Assembly: GCA_019914995.1 (NCBI GenBank)
Contig: CM034138.1
Location: 3,534,001 to 3,598,000 of the forward strand
Direction: 5' to 3'
DNA: 64,000 nt
Source: Acanthochlamys bracteata
Taxonomy: Eukaryota > Streptophyta > Magnoliopsida > Pandanales > Velloziaceae
Shown here: piece after piece, positions 1 to 10,721 of the stretch
How the letters are laid out: each line of letters opens with the position of its first letter
How positions within the stretch are numbered: the first letter of the stretch is position 1
Program-made: the position numbers and the translations under genes
The notes under the pieces: model-generated
Databases searched by the model: none
The model's input: the letters and a program-made list of their open reading frames with translations, nothing else
What the model was told of the DNA's origin: nothing

Positions 1-1803
1 AACACGAAAATCATGGTCAATCTGTACTGCCCCTAGGTTCTTCCTGGCATCTGTGATCTGATTCTGAAGCTTCTCCTGTTCATCAAGGTATGACTCACGG
101 AACGCCTGGGGATCCTGATCGAAGCGTGCCCTCTCCTCCACAATCTTTACCCTAAGCTCAGCATCACGTACTGTACCAACCTGTGCATGCATGCCAAACC
201 GATCAAGCAGCTGCGGCCGAAGTTCACCCTCCTCTGGGTTCCCTGACCCAATGAGAATAAACCTTGCTGGGTGTGATATCGAAATCCCCTCTCTTTCCAC
301 TGTATTCCAACCAGAAGCAGCCGAGTCGAGCAACACATCAACAAGGTGGTCATCAAGGAGATTGACCTCGTCGACATACAGAATGCCACGATTTGCTTTA
401 GCAAGCAGTCCAGGTTCAAATGCCTTAACACCCTCAGTAAGTGCTTTTTCAATGTCGATGGTTCCACAGACACGGTCCTCTGTGGCACCAAGTGGGAGAT
501 CAACCATAGTAATCTTAGTGGATGTGGTAGGCATAGACTCACCACGGGCAACCAGCTCTCGGACATCAGGCCCCATTGATTCAGGGTCTTCTGGGTCTGA
601 GTTAAATGGGTCACCAACAACCACACGAATCTCTGGCAAAAGGTCAACCAGTGAACGAACGGTAGTTGACTTGCCAGTACCACGGTCGCCCATGATCATA
701 ACGCCACCAATTTTTGGGTCAATAACATTGAGAAGTAAGCAGAGTTTCATCTCTTCCTGCCCAACTATAGCTGCAAATGGGTACACTGGTCGCTGGCTCT
801 CCTTCACTGCCTTTGCTGCTGCATTCTTTGCCTGAAAAAGAACCCACACCTCATTAGAAATTATTGGTTTTTATCTTAACCTTTGGAGTCAAAAGACGTC
901 CATAGGGTACTGAAACGACTAACCTCTTCAGCAGAGCCTGGCTCAGTTATGGCCACATTGGTGACTGTCAGCCTGCGGGAACGCTTTGGGGCACCAAGTT
1001 GCACTGTGCAGTGAGACCTCATGTGGCCTGTGATAGAATTCAAATCCAGATTTAGACTGAGATTGCTTCATCAAGTGCTTTAGTAAGCATCAAACAAGTA
1101 GTTCCAGTCTACTACTAACCCTAGGAAAAAGGGAACACAATGTACTTCTCCAAACCCATTACAGGAATAAGTATTTATTATAGTCCAAAAATCAGTAGTT
1201 TTAGTATCTAATACAATTCGCAAAATTTCATAAAAATGACAATCAAATTCGAAGCTTCGTGAATCCAAAAGCTGTAAAGGACTTCAACTAGTTTTATCCA
1301 GTAGAGAAAAATGTTGTTTAAATACATCAGAGTAAGATTCGTGAAAAACAAAACTTCTCGATAGCAGTTTCATGAAATAATTTCTACATGCTAGTACCAA
1401 ATTATCTATGACTGTATGAGCGATTTCAAATTACATTAACAAGTTCAATATCAAGAGGGTAGAGTTCAATATCAACATACACAGGTACATGTCTAATTCT
1501 TGGGCTTGAAAATTTTAACTTCAAACAAATAACTATCCATCAATGTTAAAATCCATAATATAACTAGGAATTACCCAAAAAAAAAAGAAACATGTTCTCT
1601 CTAGCAAACCAAGACAACAAGCACAAAAGTAGTAACTCACTACCAAAACAGCATCATATTACATATATAAACAACATAACTCCGAATTTAAACAAGCAAC
1701 TAAAGAAATGCTTACAGGGGAGTGAAGTGAGATAGTTGAGATTGCAAGCTCTGGGACAAAGCACAGATGAAGAAGACGAAGATAAACCTAAGATTCCTGC
1801 CAT
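1..1803 (-). CDS. CHLI: Magnesium chelatase subunit I, 5' part (3' end outside window)
   Basis: This is the AAA+ ATPase subunit of chloroplast Mg-chelatase, which puts Mg into protoporphyrin IX in chlorophyll synthesis. Exons on the minus strand are 1803-1716, 1027-924 and 831 to beyond the window start. Introns are GT-AG and the phases fit (88 + 104 nt = 64 codons). The start [13 protein letters not shown] begins a Ser-rich plastid transit peptide of about 60 residues. The mature part begins near [16 protein letters not shown]. Walker A GDRGTGKS is at residues 112-119, Walker [13 protein letters not shown] near 215, followed by the [18 protein letters not shown] stretch. Residues 1-341 of an expected 420 or so are present, ending at VQIDHDFRV. 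No breaks are seen. The segment after GDPFNSDP ([17 protein letters not shown]) differs from the Arabidopsis and tobacco sequences I remember, so the exact paralogue is open. The first intron is 688 bp. Confidence 0.95.
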
Positions 1804-2080
1804 GGGAACAACTCATACAAATTTCTTCAAGCTCTCGAATAGCAAACTCGTAATGCTTTCGTAGAAAGAAGATAACGGACAGAAAAAGAGAAGATAAGAA
1901 AGAAGATTACAAAATAGATCGGGCAAATCGAGTTCTCGATAATTTTCTTTGCTGTTTTTCTTTTTGCTGGTGTGGCGATTGCTGGGTTCACAAACAAGAC
2001 TTGGGCTTTTACCTAATAAATAAGGCCCACTTAAAGACGCAATATGTGAGTCCCACGATGGTCGATTCACGAAGGCTTGG
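1804..2080. promoter_or_regulatory. Divergent promoter region between CHLI and an orphan 5' exon
   Basis: This short space separates the CHLI start codon from a plus-strand TATA box. It holds two site-II type motifs (TGGGCT at 2002-2007; GGCCCA, the reverse of TGGGCC, at 2024-2029). Such motifs are common in plant housekeeping and plastid-related promoters. The part next to CHLI is pyrimidine-rich on the minus strand and is probably CHLI 5' UTR. Transcription start sites cannot be fixed from sequence. Confidence 0.45.
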
Positions 2081-2276
2081 GTATAAATAGCTGGTGTGGT
2101 GTTCGAATTCGAAACCTTCTTGCTGCTGCTGTTTGCCTTCTATCGTTTCTCTCAATTGTTTGTCTTTTTTGGTTTCTGTTTTCCCGGTTTGTTTTGAACA
2201 AAACCATCGATCTAATCGTACTCTTAGATCTGATCTCAGATCGATCTCGCTGCCAAGCAGAGGTGTTCGATCCGGT
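2081..2276 (+). other. TATA box and 5'-UTR-like first exon of an orphan transcript
   Basis: A good TATA box (GTATAAATAG, 2081-2090) is followed by a pyrimidine-rich leader that ends in a strong splice donor (CCG|GTAGGTTT, about 2276). This looks like a non-coding first exon of a plus-strand gene divergent from CHLI. No matching coding exon can be recognised downstream: the next 2.2 kb is transposon remains and the next clear gene is CLE at 7635. It may be a promoter separated from its gene by insertions, a noncoding RNA start, or a chance match. Confidence 0.35.
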
Positions 2277-2337
2277 AGGTTTCTGTTACGATATGAGATT
2301 ATATATATGTAGCTAGTGGCTCAATCACTTAGGAATC

Positions 2338-3640
2338 ATGTGTCTAAAAGGAGTTCTTATTTTAGTTGAGTACTTGTGGTCAGGATAAGAAAGAGTTAGG
2401 CGTCCCAGTTAGGTTGAAATTCTAATTGAAGATGAGTTGTATTAAGTTTAGAACAGTACTTATAAAGTATGAGTTCCAAACTATAAATAAGAGTGCTTGG
2501 CACTCAATAGGTATAAAAAGTTATTTATTTTTTTCTTCAAAACTTTTAACTATTTTTGTCTCTTTTGCTCTATTCTTATCTTGTTTGTTTTTTATTTTCG
2601 TCTTATTTCCGATTACTTCGTAACGATTGATATCAGAGCTAGATCGATTTTATGAAGAATCGAGCTTCTACTGCACTGCCAAACTAATCATATTATCAGC
2701 AATATTATCATTATGATTTATACCAACAATATCTGCAGCATCACCAGTATTCCAAATGTTATCAAAATTTTAATCCTCACGAGCAATATTGTCAGTAATA
2801 CTATCAGCAACAAGATCGTGCGATGCCTCAATCTAAACATCACTTTGAGTTGCAAGAGCGACTAGACAATTTAAACATGCATATCAATACAATAGACGCC
2901 TACTTAAAGGAGTTTCTTGCTATTTTCGCAAAACTAATCAGTAAGCAAAATATGCGAAAATAAAAACTGCAACAACAGCTAAACTCCCTTCCTATCTCAC
3001 CTTCACATTATACTTTTCCTACTTCGTCAGATCCCCTTCAGATCATAACCTTTGTCATTGAATCCGAATCCAACATTGAGCCTATGAGTACCATAAAGCC
3101 GAGGCCAAGCATCCCTACCATCCTGAATTCACCAAGCCCAAGCACTAAACATGCTGTAAATTTCACCGCTACCACCAAAATCCAGCACCCGCTAGCAATG
3201 GCTACATCAATCACATTACCTTCGTCATTGCCGCCTCCTTTACCGAGCCGGCTAAATTCAAACTCTCCTTACCACCAACATTGCCGACACTCACCGAATC
3301 CAAGTCCTTAATCAAGAAGCTAATGGCGGCATACTTATTGGTGAACTTCAATCAAAAGAAATCAACGGCAGTTCGTCGAACCCTAAATTGGTTGTAAACA
3401 ATGATCAGACGAATGATGAACTCTTCAACCGGCGCGGTTTGAGCTTGCAACATCATGCTCTTGCAGCCTTCTCGTTCTCAATTGATCCTGAAGGCCAACA
3501 TACTGTTGCATATCAATTCTTCTTACCGAGATCTGAAAAAGCACCGCTGGAAGAAACATGCAGGGACTTGGAGTTGTATTTTTCTATTTTGTTGGACGTT
3601 TGTATTTTCTCTGCAACAGCTTCATAACTTGATTGATAAT
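2338..3640 (+). mobile_element. LTR retrotransposon fossil, 5' end
   Basis: A probable 5' LTR (about 2338-2625) is followed by a primer-binding site at 2627-2638, TGATATCAGAGC, one base from the usual initiator-Met tRNA type. After it comes a decayed internal region rich in Gln, Tyr, Ser and Pro codons that could be leader or gag-like sequence. I see no reverse transcriptase, integrase or clear 3' LTR, so the family (Copia-like or a non-autonomous relative) is uncertain. It is broken in several places and looks old. Confidence 0.5.
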
Positions 3641-3779
3641 TAACAAACACCAAATATATTGATACATAATACTAAACAATAAATATATTTTATTCTCCAA
3701 CTTAATTAAAATTTCCAAATCCTAAATATTCTTTGTCATTTCTTAACCCAAACTAGAAACAATCGCTCTTGCATATTTA

Positions 3780-4451
3780 AACAATTCAAATTGAACAAAC
3801 TTCAAATTTATAAACAAGAAACACATACATAATCAAACCACCAAACTGCTTACCTGTTTTCGGCGAGACGGCAGCGGCATATTTGAAATTGCAAGGCAGA
3901 GGGCTCCTTCTTAAATTAACAGAACGGTAGCAAATTCGACGAGACGGAGCAAATTTTAGAGAACAGGAACAGAATGGATCGGAAATTTTTGCCCTAGCAA
4001 AATATAAACGGATCTGGCGAAACGGAAGCAAACCCGACAAGATGAGCGGAATAAAATCGGTAGAATGACTGACCAGCGGTGAGAGAACAGTCTGGCGAAA
4101 ACCTAGCTTTCTAGAGAGGAGAGAAAATAATTGAACCGTCTCGCGTTGATAAAGATAAATTACCGATTGAATCAAAATTTAGTCGATAACATTAAACAAA
4201 ACACCGACTGTATTATACAAGTATAAGTAGTCCTTGTCGACAAAGATATAAATAGTTAGTAATATATCAAGATTTCTGACTAGACGATATTAGAGTTGGT
4301 AATATGTTCCATTTACCAACGGTTTGCTATATCAGTCGGTAAACTTATATATTTTTATCGATTGTTTTTATTTCAGTCGATATTTAACACTATCGACTAA
4401 ATAAATTCAATCGGTAAAATTTAGTCGGTAATAATTATTTTTGTAGTAGTG
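3780..4451. mobile_element. CACTA (En/Spm-type) transposon, right end
   Basis: The segment ends at 4451 with TTTTTGTAGTAGTG, the reverse complement of a CACTACTACAAAAA terminus typical of CACTA elements. The 250 bp inside the end carry many copies, in both directions, of a subterminal motif built on TCGGTAA / CGACTGAA / TTTAGTCGATA, the usual arrangement of transposase-binding repeats in this superfamily. The matching left CACTA end was not found, so this is a truncated copy. The left boundary given here is a guess. The inner part (3850-4130) is richer in GC and could be captured host sequence, but I do not recognise it. Confidence 0.6.
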
Positions 4452-7400
4452 CTGTGAAATGTTTATGTAGAAAGATACTAAATATTATGTATAATGACCT
4501 CTTATAACATTGCTTGCAATATCTTATATATTGAAGATTAGCTTGGCAGGATGAACTTTAATTTCAGTAACACACATAAAAAAAGCTTCTATTAGGTTAT
4601 GAAAAAAGATGAAATAATCTTTGTAAGCAAAATTGTTTGTCGTCTTATTACAACCAGCTTCTCTTCACCCAATTGAATAAATGCATGTAAGAAGATCGGA
4701 GGATCGGCATCCACACCATCAAGTTTTTCAAACTTATATCATGCAATCGGTTGAATGAGTTGAATGCTTTAGAAGGTGGCTCCTTTTCTTGAAGAACTAA
4801 AGCCTGTAGTTCAAGAGTGCATTAGCCTGCAGCCAATCTACAAACTTATATAAAGCTATGCGATTGGAAACATGTGCTACGAACAGTTGAAAAAGTAGCA
4901 TTCTGAGTCCGACAAGAAGAAACAAGAAGTGATTCACAACCCTACACTACCATGGTCCCATGAAGAACGCCAAGTGTGCAAACCAAATAACGGCAAAGAA
5001 CAATACCATCGCTATCCTCTGCTGCAACACTACACACCATGACCTGTGAAGAACGCCTAGAGTGCAAACCAAATAGAAGGCAAGCAACAATATCATCATT
5101 ATCAACTGGCATAACAGATCTTTATGTTAGACCGAAAGGAGGCAAGTGTTATGATGGAAGAGAAATGACACCATTCTAACCTTTGTTATCGATAAGTGAT
5201 AGAGATAGCAGCAATACTAATTATTGACGAATCTTTTCTGTCTTTGTAATGAGTAATGTGTCTCTACTTTAGTGATGCTTAAGGGTAAAAAGGCACCAAA
5301 AAAAAGAGATAAAGGATAAGAAAAAAAAAAGAAAATAGTAGAGGGATAAATAATTAGGTGAGAAAGATTCAAAGATGAGCAATTACTAGGTCTAACGACT
5401 CCTTGTAGTACTTTGATCTAATGAGAAAATTACTTACCAGTATGGAATTGGTGTTTGGAACAAATATCCTAAACTTTATGCAGGCTTACTTGTATTAAGT
5501 GAAATTGGTAGGGTGAGAAAGGCTTTTGCGAAAGACTTCTTAGATTGCTATTCTTAAGGGCTATGATTTGTGCGATCAGGAGAGAATTGGTGAAGTCTAT
5601 GATGCTGCATTAAGTACTCTTAGCAAAGGTGTCGTGAATTTAAACTGAGTTGGCAATTGAACCACGTAAAAATTTCCTGTGTGCTTTTTTATTTGTGTAG
5701 TCCATTTGTTACTTCATGTTAACTACCTTAATTATCTAAGATCACTCTGTGTAGAAAACAGCAGCCTTTTCATCTGACTTTTTGCTTGTTATATATTGAG
5801 CGATAAGTTTTACATTTCATATTGTATTATACAGCTCAATTTATCCTCCGTTTTTTAATTATTTTGCACTAGAACTGTAACAAGCATGAAAACAATAAAA
5901 AATAAACTCGCAACAAAAAGAGTGAGTATCAAATATCAATTGAGTAGAAAATATTAAATTACTGTTTAGCTTAAAGTCTTTACTACCCTTTAAACAGAAA
6001 GAAACCTGTCTAATCTTAAAAATTAGTTCTATCAAAAACAAACTGCAATTCGAAAAGCAAGACAAATGCTTATTTATTTAATTAAAACGGATAATTTAAA
6101 ATACTCTAAAACCTATCAAAGAAACACTTAGACGGTTAACTTTTCCATAAGCGGTTACCGGCATCAACTTCTTCTAATGTTGTTTCATTGTGTACTCCCC
6201 TGCATCACAAGTCTTAGGTTGAGTATTTGGCTGAATATTACTCTTCATTTGCTGTAAAACCTATTGTTTTAGGGCATGTCTTGTGAACTTGATTCTTATC
6301 AAAGTATGAACAAGTAACCGCGGTATAAAGCAAGTAGAAGTTTTAGTATTGTGTTTAACTCATAATGGTTCAAAATATTCAAATAAAATGACAACAATAC
6401 ATAAATAGACACATTATACAAAATTCATACTCAAGGAATAGCGCATCTGCTAAGTGCTTTCCTTCTCCATATTGCCTTAATTGAGGAAATGAGATCCAAT
6501 CAACAGAAGATAACAATATGAAGCTGTTGTCAGGATGCATTGAACAGGGAACTGAGTGGAGACTGCATGAGAGGCCACAAAAATCACACACAACTTGTTG
6601 TATTCTCGTTTTAATTGAACAAAGAAAACAAATGACTAGATTTGCACCCAAATTACTTGCAGGGTATTTAGCATAAGTTTTGCAAGGAAGATGTTTGGTC
6701 TACGTTTTGGTATGTTCCATCCGACTCTGTCATACTAGTAGACTTAAATCTAATTTTTCAAATTGAGGAGAATTATCCAAATTTAACAATTAAGAATGTG
6801 TTACTAATTCTTGTGATAGTATTTTTCATTTGGACAAAGGAGTTATAGACATCAACAGGTCATTCTTTCAAAATAAGAGTCCACATTTGTATTGAAGATA
6901 TGAGTCATCAAAAAGTTGATTTGCCAAAAAACAATAGACAAAGATAAGGCTGTAAACCAATTGAGTGACTCTAAGTCGGGTCTTTAGAATGAGGCATTTG
7001 AGTTGGACAATAGAGTACCATTATCTTCCCGTGGTCGGTTTTAGTTAGGGAATAAGTTATGAAAGAGTTAGAGAAACTTCATAAGATTGTTTTAAGTTGA
7101 TTGTTCTATGTATAAAAAAGAGTTTAATTGAGCAGCATTATCATGGATTATCTGTATGGTATGACAAACCGTACTTGTTAAATTGCCGAAGTCGGCAGAT
7201 GTACAATGTTAAGCATAGGCTTCTTAGGGTTATTTTAAATTCAGAAGTAGTTTCGGATTACTTGGACGGCAACTACGGCTATAGGATATAAGCGAAATCC
7301 AAAAAGAAAAAGCCCACTGATAGTTATAATTTAAGAGAGAAAAATTCAACCTTGGACTCTATATATAATGCGATAACATCTTGAGCACTTCAAAGTCCTA

Positions 7401-7463
7401 TACATTGTTAGAATTACAAATCAAAACTCATGTATTCAATTTGGAGTTTTTTAGTTGTAATCT
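4452..7463. other. Intergenic, no gene recognised
   Basis: Apart from the short duplication at about 4943-5105, I see no supported gene. Open frames are short (up to 90 codons), lack recognisable domains, and the sequence is AT-rich. Direct upstream sequence of the CLE gene makes up the last few hundred bases. Confidence 0.5.
4943..5105. repeat. Imperfect tandem duplication, two units about 86 bp apart
   Basis: A block containing GAAGAACGCC...GTGCAAACCAAATA...GGCAA..AACAATA..ATC occurs twice, with the first GAAGAACGC at 4962 and the second at 5048. The copies differ at roughly a quarter of positions, so the duplication is not recent. Function unknown. Confidence 0.6.
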
Positions 7464-7473
7464 CTATATAAGG
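7464..7473 (+). promoter_or_regulatory. TATA box of the CLE gene
   Basis: CTATATAAGG lies about 170 bp upstream of the CLE start codon, which would give a 5' UTR of about 135-140 nt. A second TATA-like run (TCTATATATAA) lies near 7356, so an earlier start is also possible. Confidence 0.5.
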
Positions 7474-7634
7474 TGCTTGTAGCATGTTATTTTGCATCAA
7501 GTGAAAATCAAGTCTTCTAAAGAAAAATTCTCCTCCAAAGAAAGCTTCCAATTTTTCTAGTGATAAAAATTCTAAGTTGGTAAACTTTAAACCAACATAC
7601 AGAGCTTACTGATAACTATCTGGCCAAAGTAATC

Positions 7635-7862
7635 ATGGAGAGTTTGAGTCTTAAATGTTTCTTCTGCATCATCTTGGTGTTGTCCATCTCCATTGGTATG
7701 TTGGAATCCCGAATACTCACCGGACCGGAGCTTGAGGAAGCTTTTCCTAAGTCGAGAGCTGTAGGTGCAACTTTTTCAGCAGCCTATGATTTGATGCGGC
7801 TTAGTCCTGGTGGACCAGATCCACAGCATCATTCCAGAGGTCCTTCCAAATTGAATCCATGA
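7635..7862 (+). CDS. CLE: CLE signalling peptide precursor (CLE1-7 type)
   Basis: This is a secreted precursor of a 12-residue CLE peptide hormone, perceived by CLV1-type receptor kinases at the cell surface. The 75-residue protein starts MESLSLKC and has a hydrophobic signal peptide (about residues 1-24), a short variable region, and the CLE motif RLSPGGPDPQHH at residues 55-66. The motif is identical to the peptide I recall for Arabidopsis CLE2 and close to CLE1 and CLE3-7, a group linked to roots and to nitrogen or sugar signals. A nine-residue tail (SRGPSKLNP) follows. Single exon, as is usual for CLE genes. The first ATG after the TATA region was chosen. Expression and receptor cannot be told from sequence. 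Confidence 0.93.
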   Translation: MESLSLKCFFCIILVLSISIGMLESRILTGPELEEAFPKSRAVGATFSAAYDLMRLSPGGPDPQHHSRGPSKLNP

Positions 7863-10721
7863 TGAGCTTAATTGGTGTTGCTAGTAGAAGTTGAATCTTG
7901 TATTGAAGGATCTCTTCGGTGTTGTAACATTATGAGTGTTTCTCTCCGATGTTCTTAGTTTATCAAACTCCCTTTTGCTCCCATTTAGGTAAGTAGTGGA
8001 AGAGTTGGAAAAGTGGAAAGTGAACTTTCAATAAGAGTATCTGATTGTGATGTATGTTTTTAATCATTTTCCTAGTTGATAATATTAGTAGTTGAATAAA
8101 ATCGGTTTGAGAACTTTCATTCTTATCGTAAGTGCTCTATCTAGTGGCTTTGACTTATACGATTCTGAGTATTAAATCTAACAACAATATCTTTTATATC
8201 CTTCACCTTATTAAACTTCTTATTCTATGTCATCCATCTTGATTAATTCCACCTTATGAATCTCTTCATTGTCATTACAAATTGTTATTCATATTAAAAT
8301 TGATGCGAGAATCATGTTTGAAATGAATGTTAGTAGAACTGTAGTGCTGCTTGCTCATGCTATGGTAATCATTGATGAAAGTGATTATAAACCATTTTAT
8401 CTTAAAACTACAGAATTATAATTATTATTAGTTTGTCGTAAAGTTTGCACAACCTTATGTGCTGACTAACTGCAGTGCTCAACGGTTTGTGTACGATGTG
8501 CTATTTCTGTTCTGTTTGTACTTTCAATTTTTTTCTTCAAGATAATAACTGAAAACTTCGGGAGTGTTACGTGCATATATAGGAGAAAAGTATATTTGTT
8601 GTTACTACTGCAACTTGTATTTATCTTGTCGACGGCCTCTTCCATATTATACTATGTTAGTGATCCAACAGCGGAGGAGTTATTGAGGAGATTTGGCTAT
8701 TCATGCATCAGACTGATTACCTTCCAAAGATAGCGTGGATCATGAAGGTATATCTGCTGACGATAGTTCTGAGAAAGTTTCTTACATGGCTTATATGCAG
8801 TATTTTGAATACAGAACTCAGTTTGATCGAAACTATCATATTTGTGAACCTAATTAGTATCGAGAAAATAACTCTAATTACTAGATCAACAGAATCCGTA
8901 TTTTCATCCTACTGAACATAGGAAAGGCAGCATGCATTAATACCCAAAATCTAGTACCATTTCAGAATCTGAAAGTACGAGTTCACACATGAAAAATCTC
9001 ATTGCATAAAGTTGATTTTGCATGTGTATCATAGAAACGTGGATTCTTCAAGTACCAAAAGCATCCACATTTCTCGCATATAATTGCATTATACGTCACT
9101 CTTGCTCAAAATATGATGCACCTTTTCTAGGATTTTTTTGGATTTTCTTTTTCCTTGTGGGAAGAAATGGCTAGCCTAAAAGTGCCATTTCAAAGCAACC
9201 AATCGCATCTTGTTGAGAATTGCATTAGAGCATGAGTAGAGTCTTGCTTTTGAGTTCAAGGTGTATGGATTAGCTTAAAGTTGCACGGAGTTGTAAGATG
9301 CTTTGCATGTCCGAATATCCCTTAGTTCTTCGCCTTATACGTCGACTGCCATCAACAATGTTTCTGCAAAAACCTGCTGCTGCATTGGCCGTCTTATTCC
9401 AGCAGCAAAACTCTATACGAAATCAGTTCTTTATGCATTTGATAATAGGAGCCTGATACATCAATGTATAGCTTCTAGTTTTTCTTATGAACCACATAGA
9501 TAAGCTTCGATAGGCTTAATTTAATATTTCATTCACATGTAAAAAAGTATATGCCATCCTGTATTAAGATAATTTGGTTGTTATAAAAACTTTTAAGAAA
9601 AGTTTGTTAACTTTATTCATAATGACTCACCATCCTTTCGCTATTCGTTTTTCACCGGAAGAGTTGTAACTGCTTAATATACCAATTTCTAGCTATGTAC
9701 TATGGCAATTACATTTCATTCTTTTGTTTTTTGTACACTCTTCATATTTTCTGGATTGTCATTTGGAAAGTTCATATTATGAATCTCTTAAAAAAAAATT
9801 GTACAAGTCAACAATTTTTCTACTACTAATTAAAAAGCATATGACCTTAAAAGAGTTGTTCATTTTTCTAGATTTAATTCTAGCTGCAATCACAAGTACT
9901 ATGTTTTATGTTCTCAAAGCACCCCGTAAGTATAGACACGTAAGATGTCGATTACTTAGATTAATGCATTTCTTTCATCATTGCTCTAAACAAAACAACT
10001 TTAATGAGCACATTGACGGCGCCGGCTTGTGCCTTATGCCTACACGTAGGACAGTCTTTTATTCCTGCCACTTGATAAAGGAAAACAAAAATTCTAATAC
10101 TATATATCTCTACACAACGTAACACTAAATCATTGAATACTACTATTCATTATGTCAAGATTTTCAGGATTGATATGTTAATAAACAGGTTGTTTACGTA
10201 AAAGTGGAACAAGTTAGTACTTTCTAGGTTCGATAATTCTTTATTCAATCATAGGTTTCACATTAAATTTTAGATTGAGACAGTGAATGTTATATAAATT
10301 AAACACTTTTAACTCAACATCTAATTTTTGAAGTGTAATTTCGGTCTGATCTGCTAACATAATAGGTGGAGCTTAATATGACGTAAATGTCTATCTGGAT
10401 ATACAAGATGTAGAAAGAGATAAAATATATTCTAATACTGATGCCAGCTCTTATAGTTCATACTGTGCGTGAGAATGAGCGTAAAAATAATTTCAAATTA
10501 AAATTTAGATTAAAATGGTAAGTGTTATATAAATTAGTGATCCTTATCTCAATAAGTAGCTTTTAGGGTGTAAACTCAGTCCCATTTTTTAACAAATACA
10601 AGACATATATATTGGTCAAAATGAGTACATATTTTATGTATTTCTTGAGTAGAGATAGTATGGTAACACAAAATGGAACAGGTAAACAACCAAAAAATCA
10701 TGTCGCTTCTTTAACGCGGTA
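7863..10721. other. Intergenic, no gene recognised
   Basis: This stretch holds the probable 3' UTR of the CLE gene and then AT-rich sequence with only short, featureless open frames (the longest, 132 codons at 9724-10122, is Lys/Ile/Phe/Leu rich with no family resemblance). The last few hundred bases precede the PPR gene. Confidence 0.5.

Noticed and set aside
191-835. Long plus-strand frame opposite CHLI exon 3
   Set aside because: It is the antisense shadow of a conserved ATPase exon; its Ser/Arg/Thr-rich product has no family resemblance.
1631-1642. CACTACCAAAAC in the CHLI intron as the left end of the CACTA element
   Set aside because: It lacks the subterminal TCGGTAA-type repeats and would place CHLI exon 1 inside the element. 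A chance match is more likely.
9724-10122. 132-codon frame in the CLE-PPR space
   Set aside because: Low-complexity AT-driven composition and no homology recognised.
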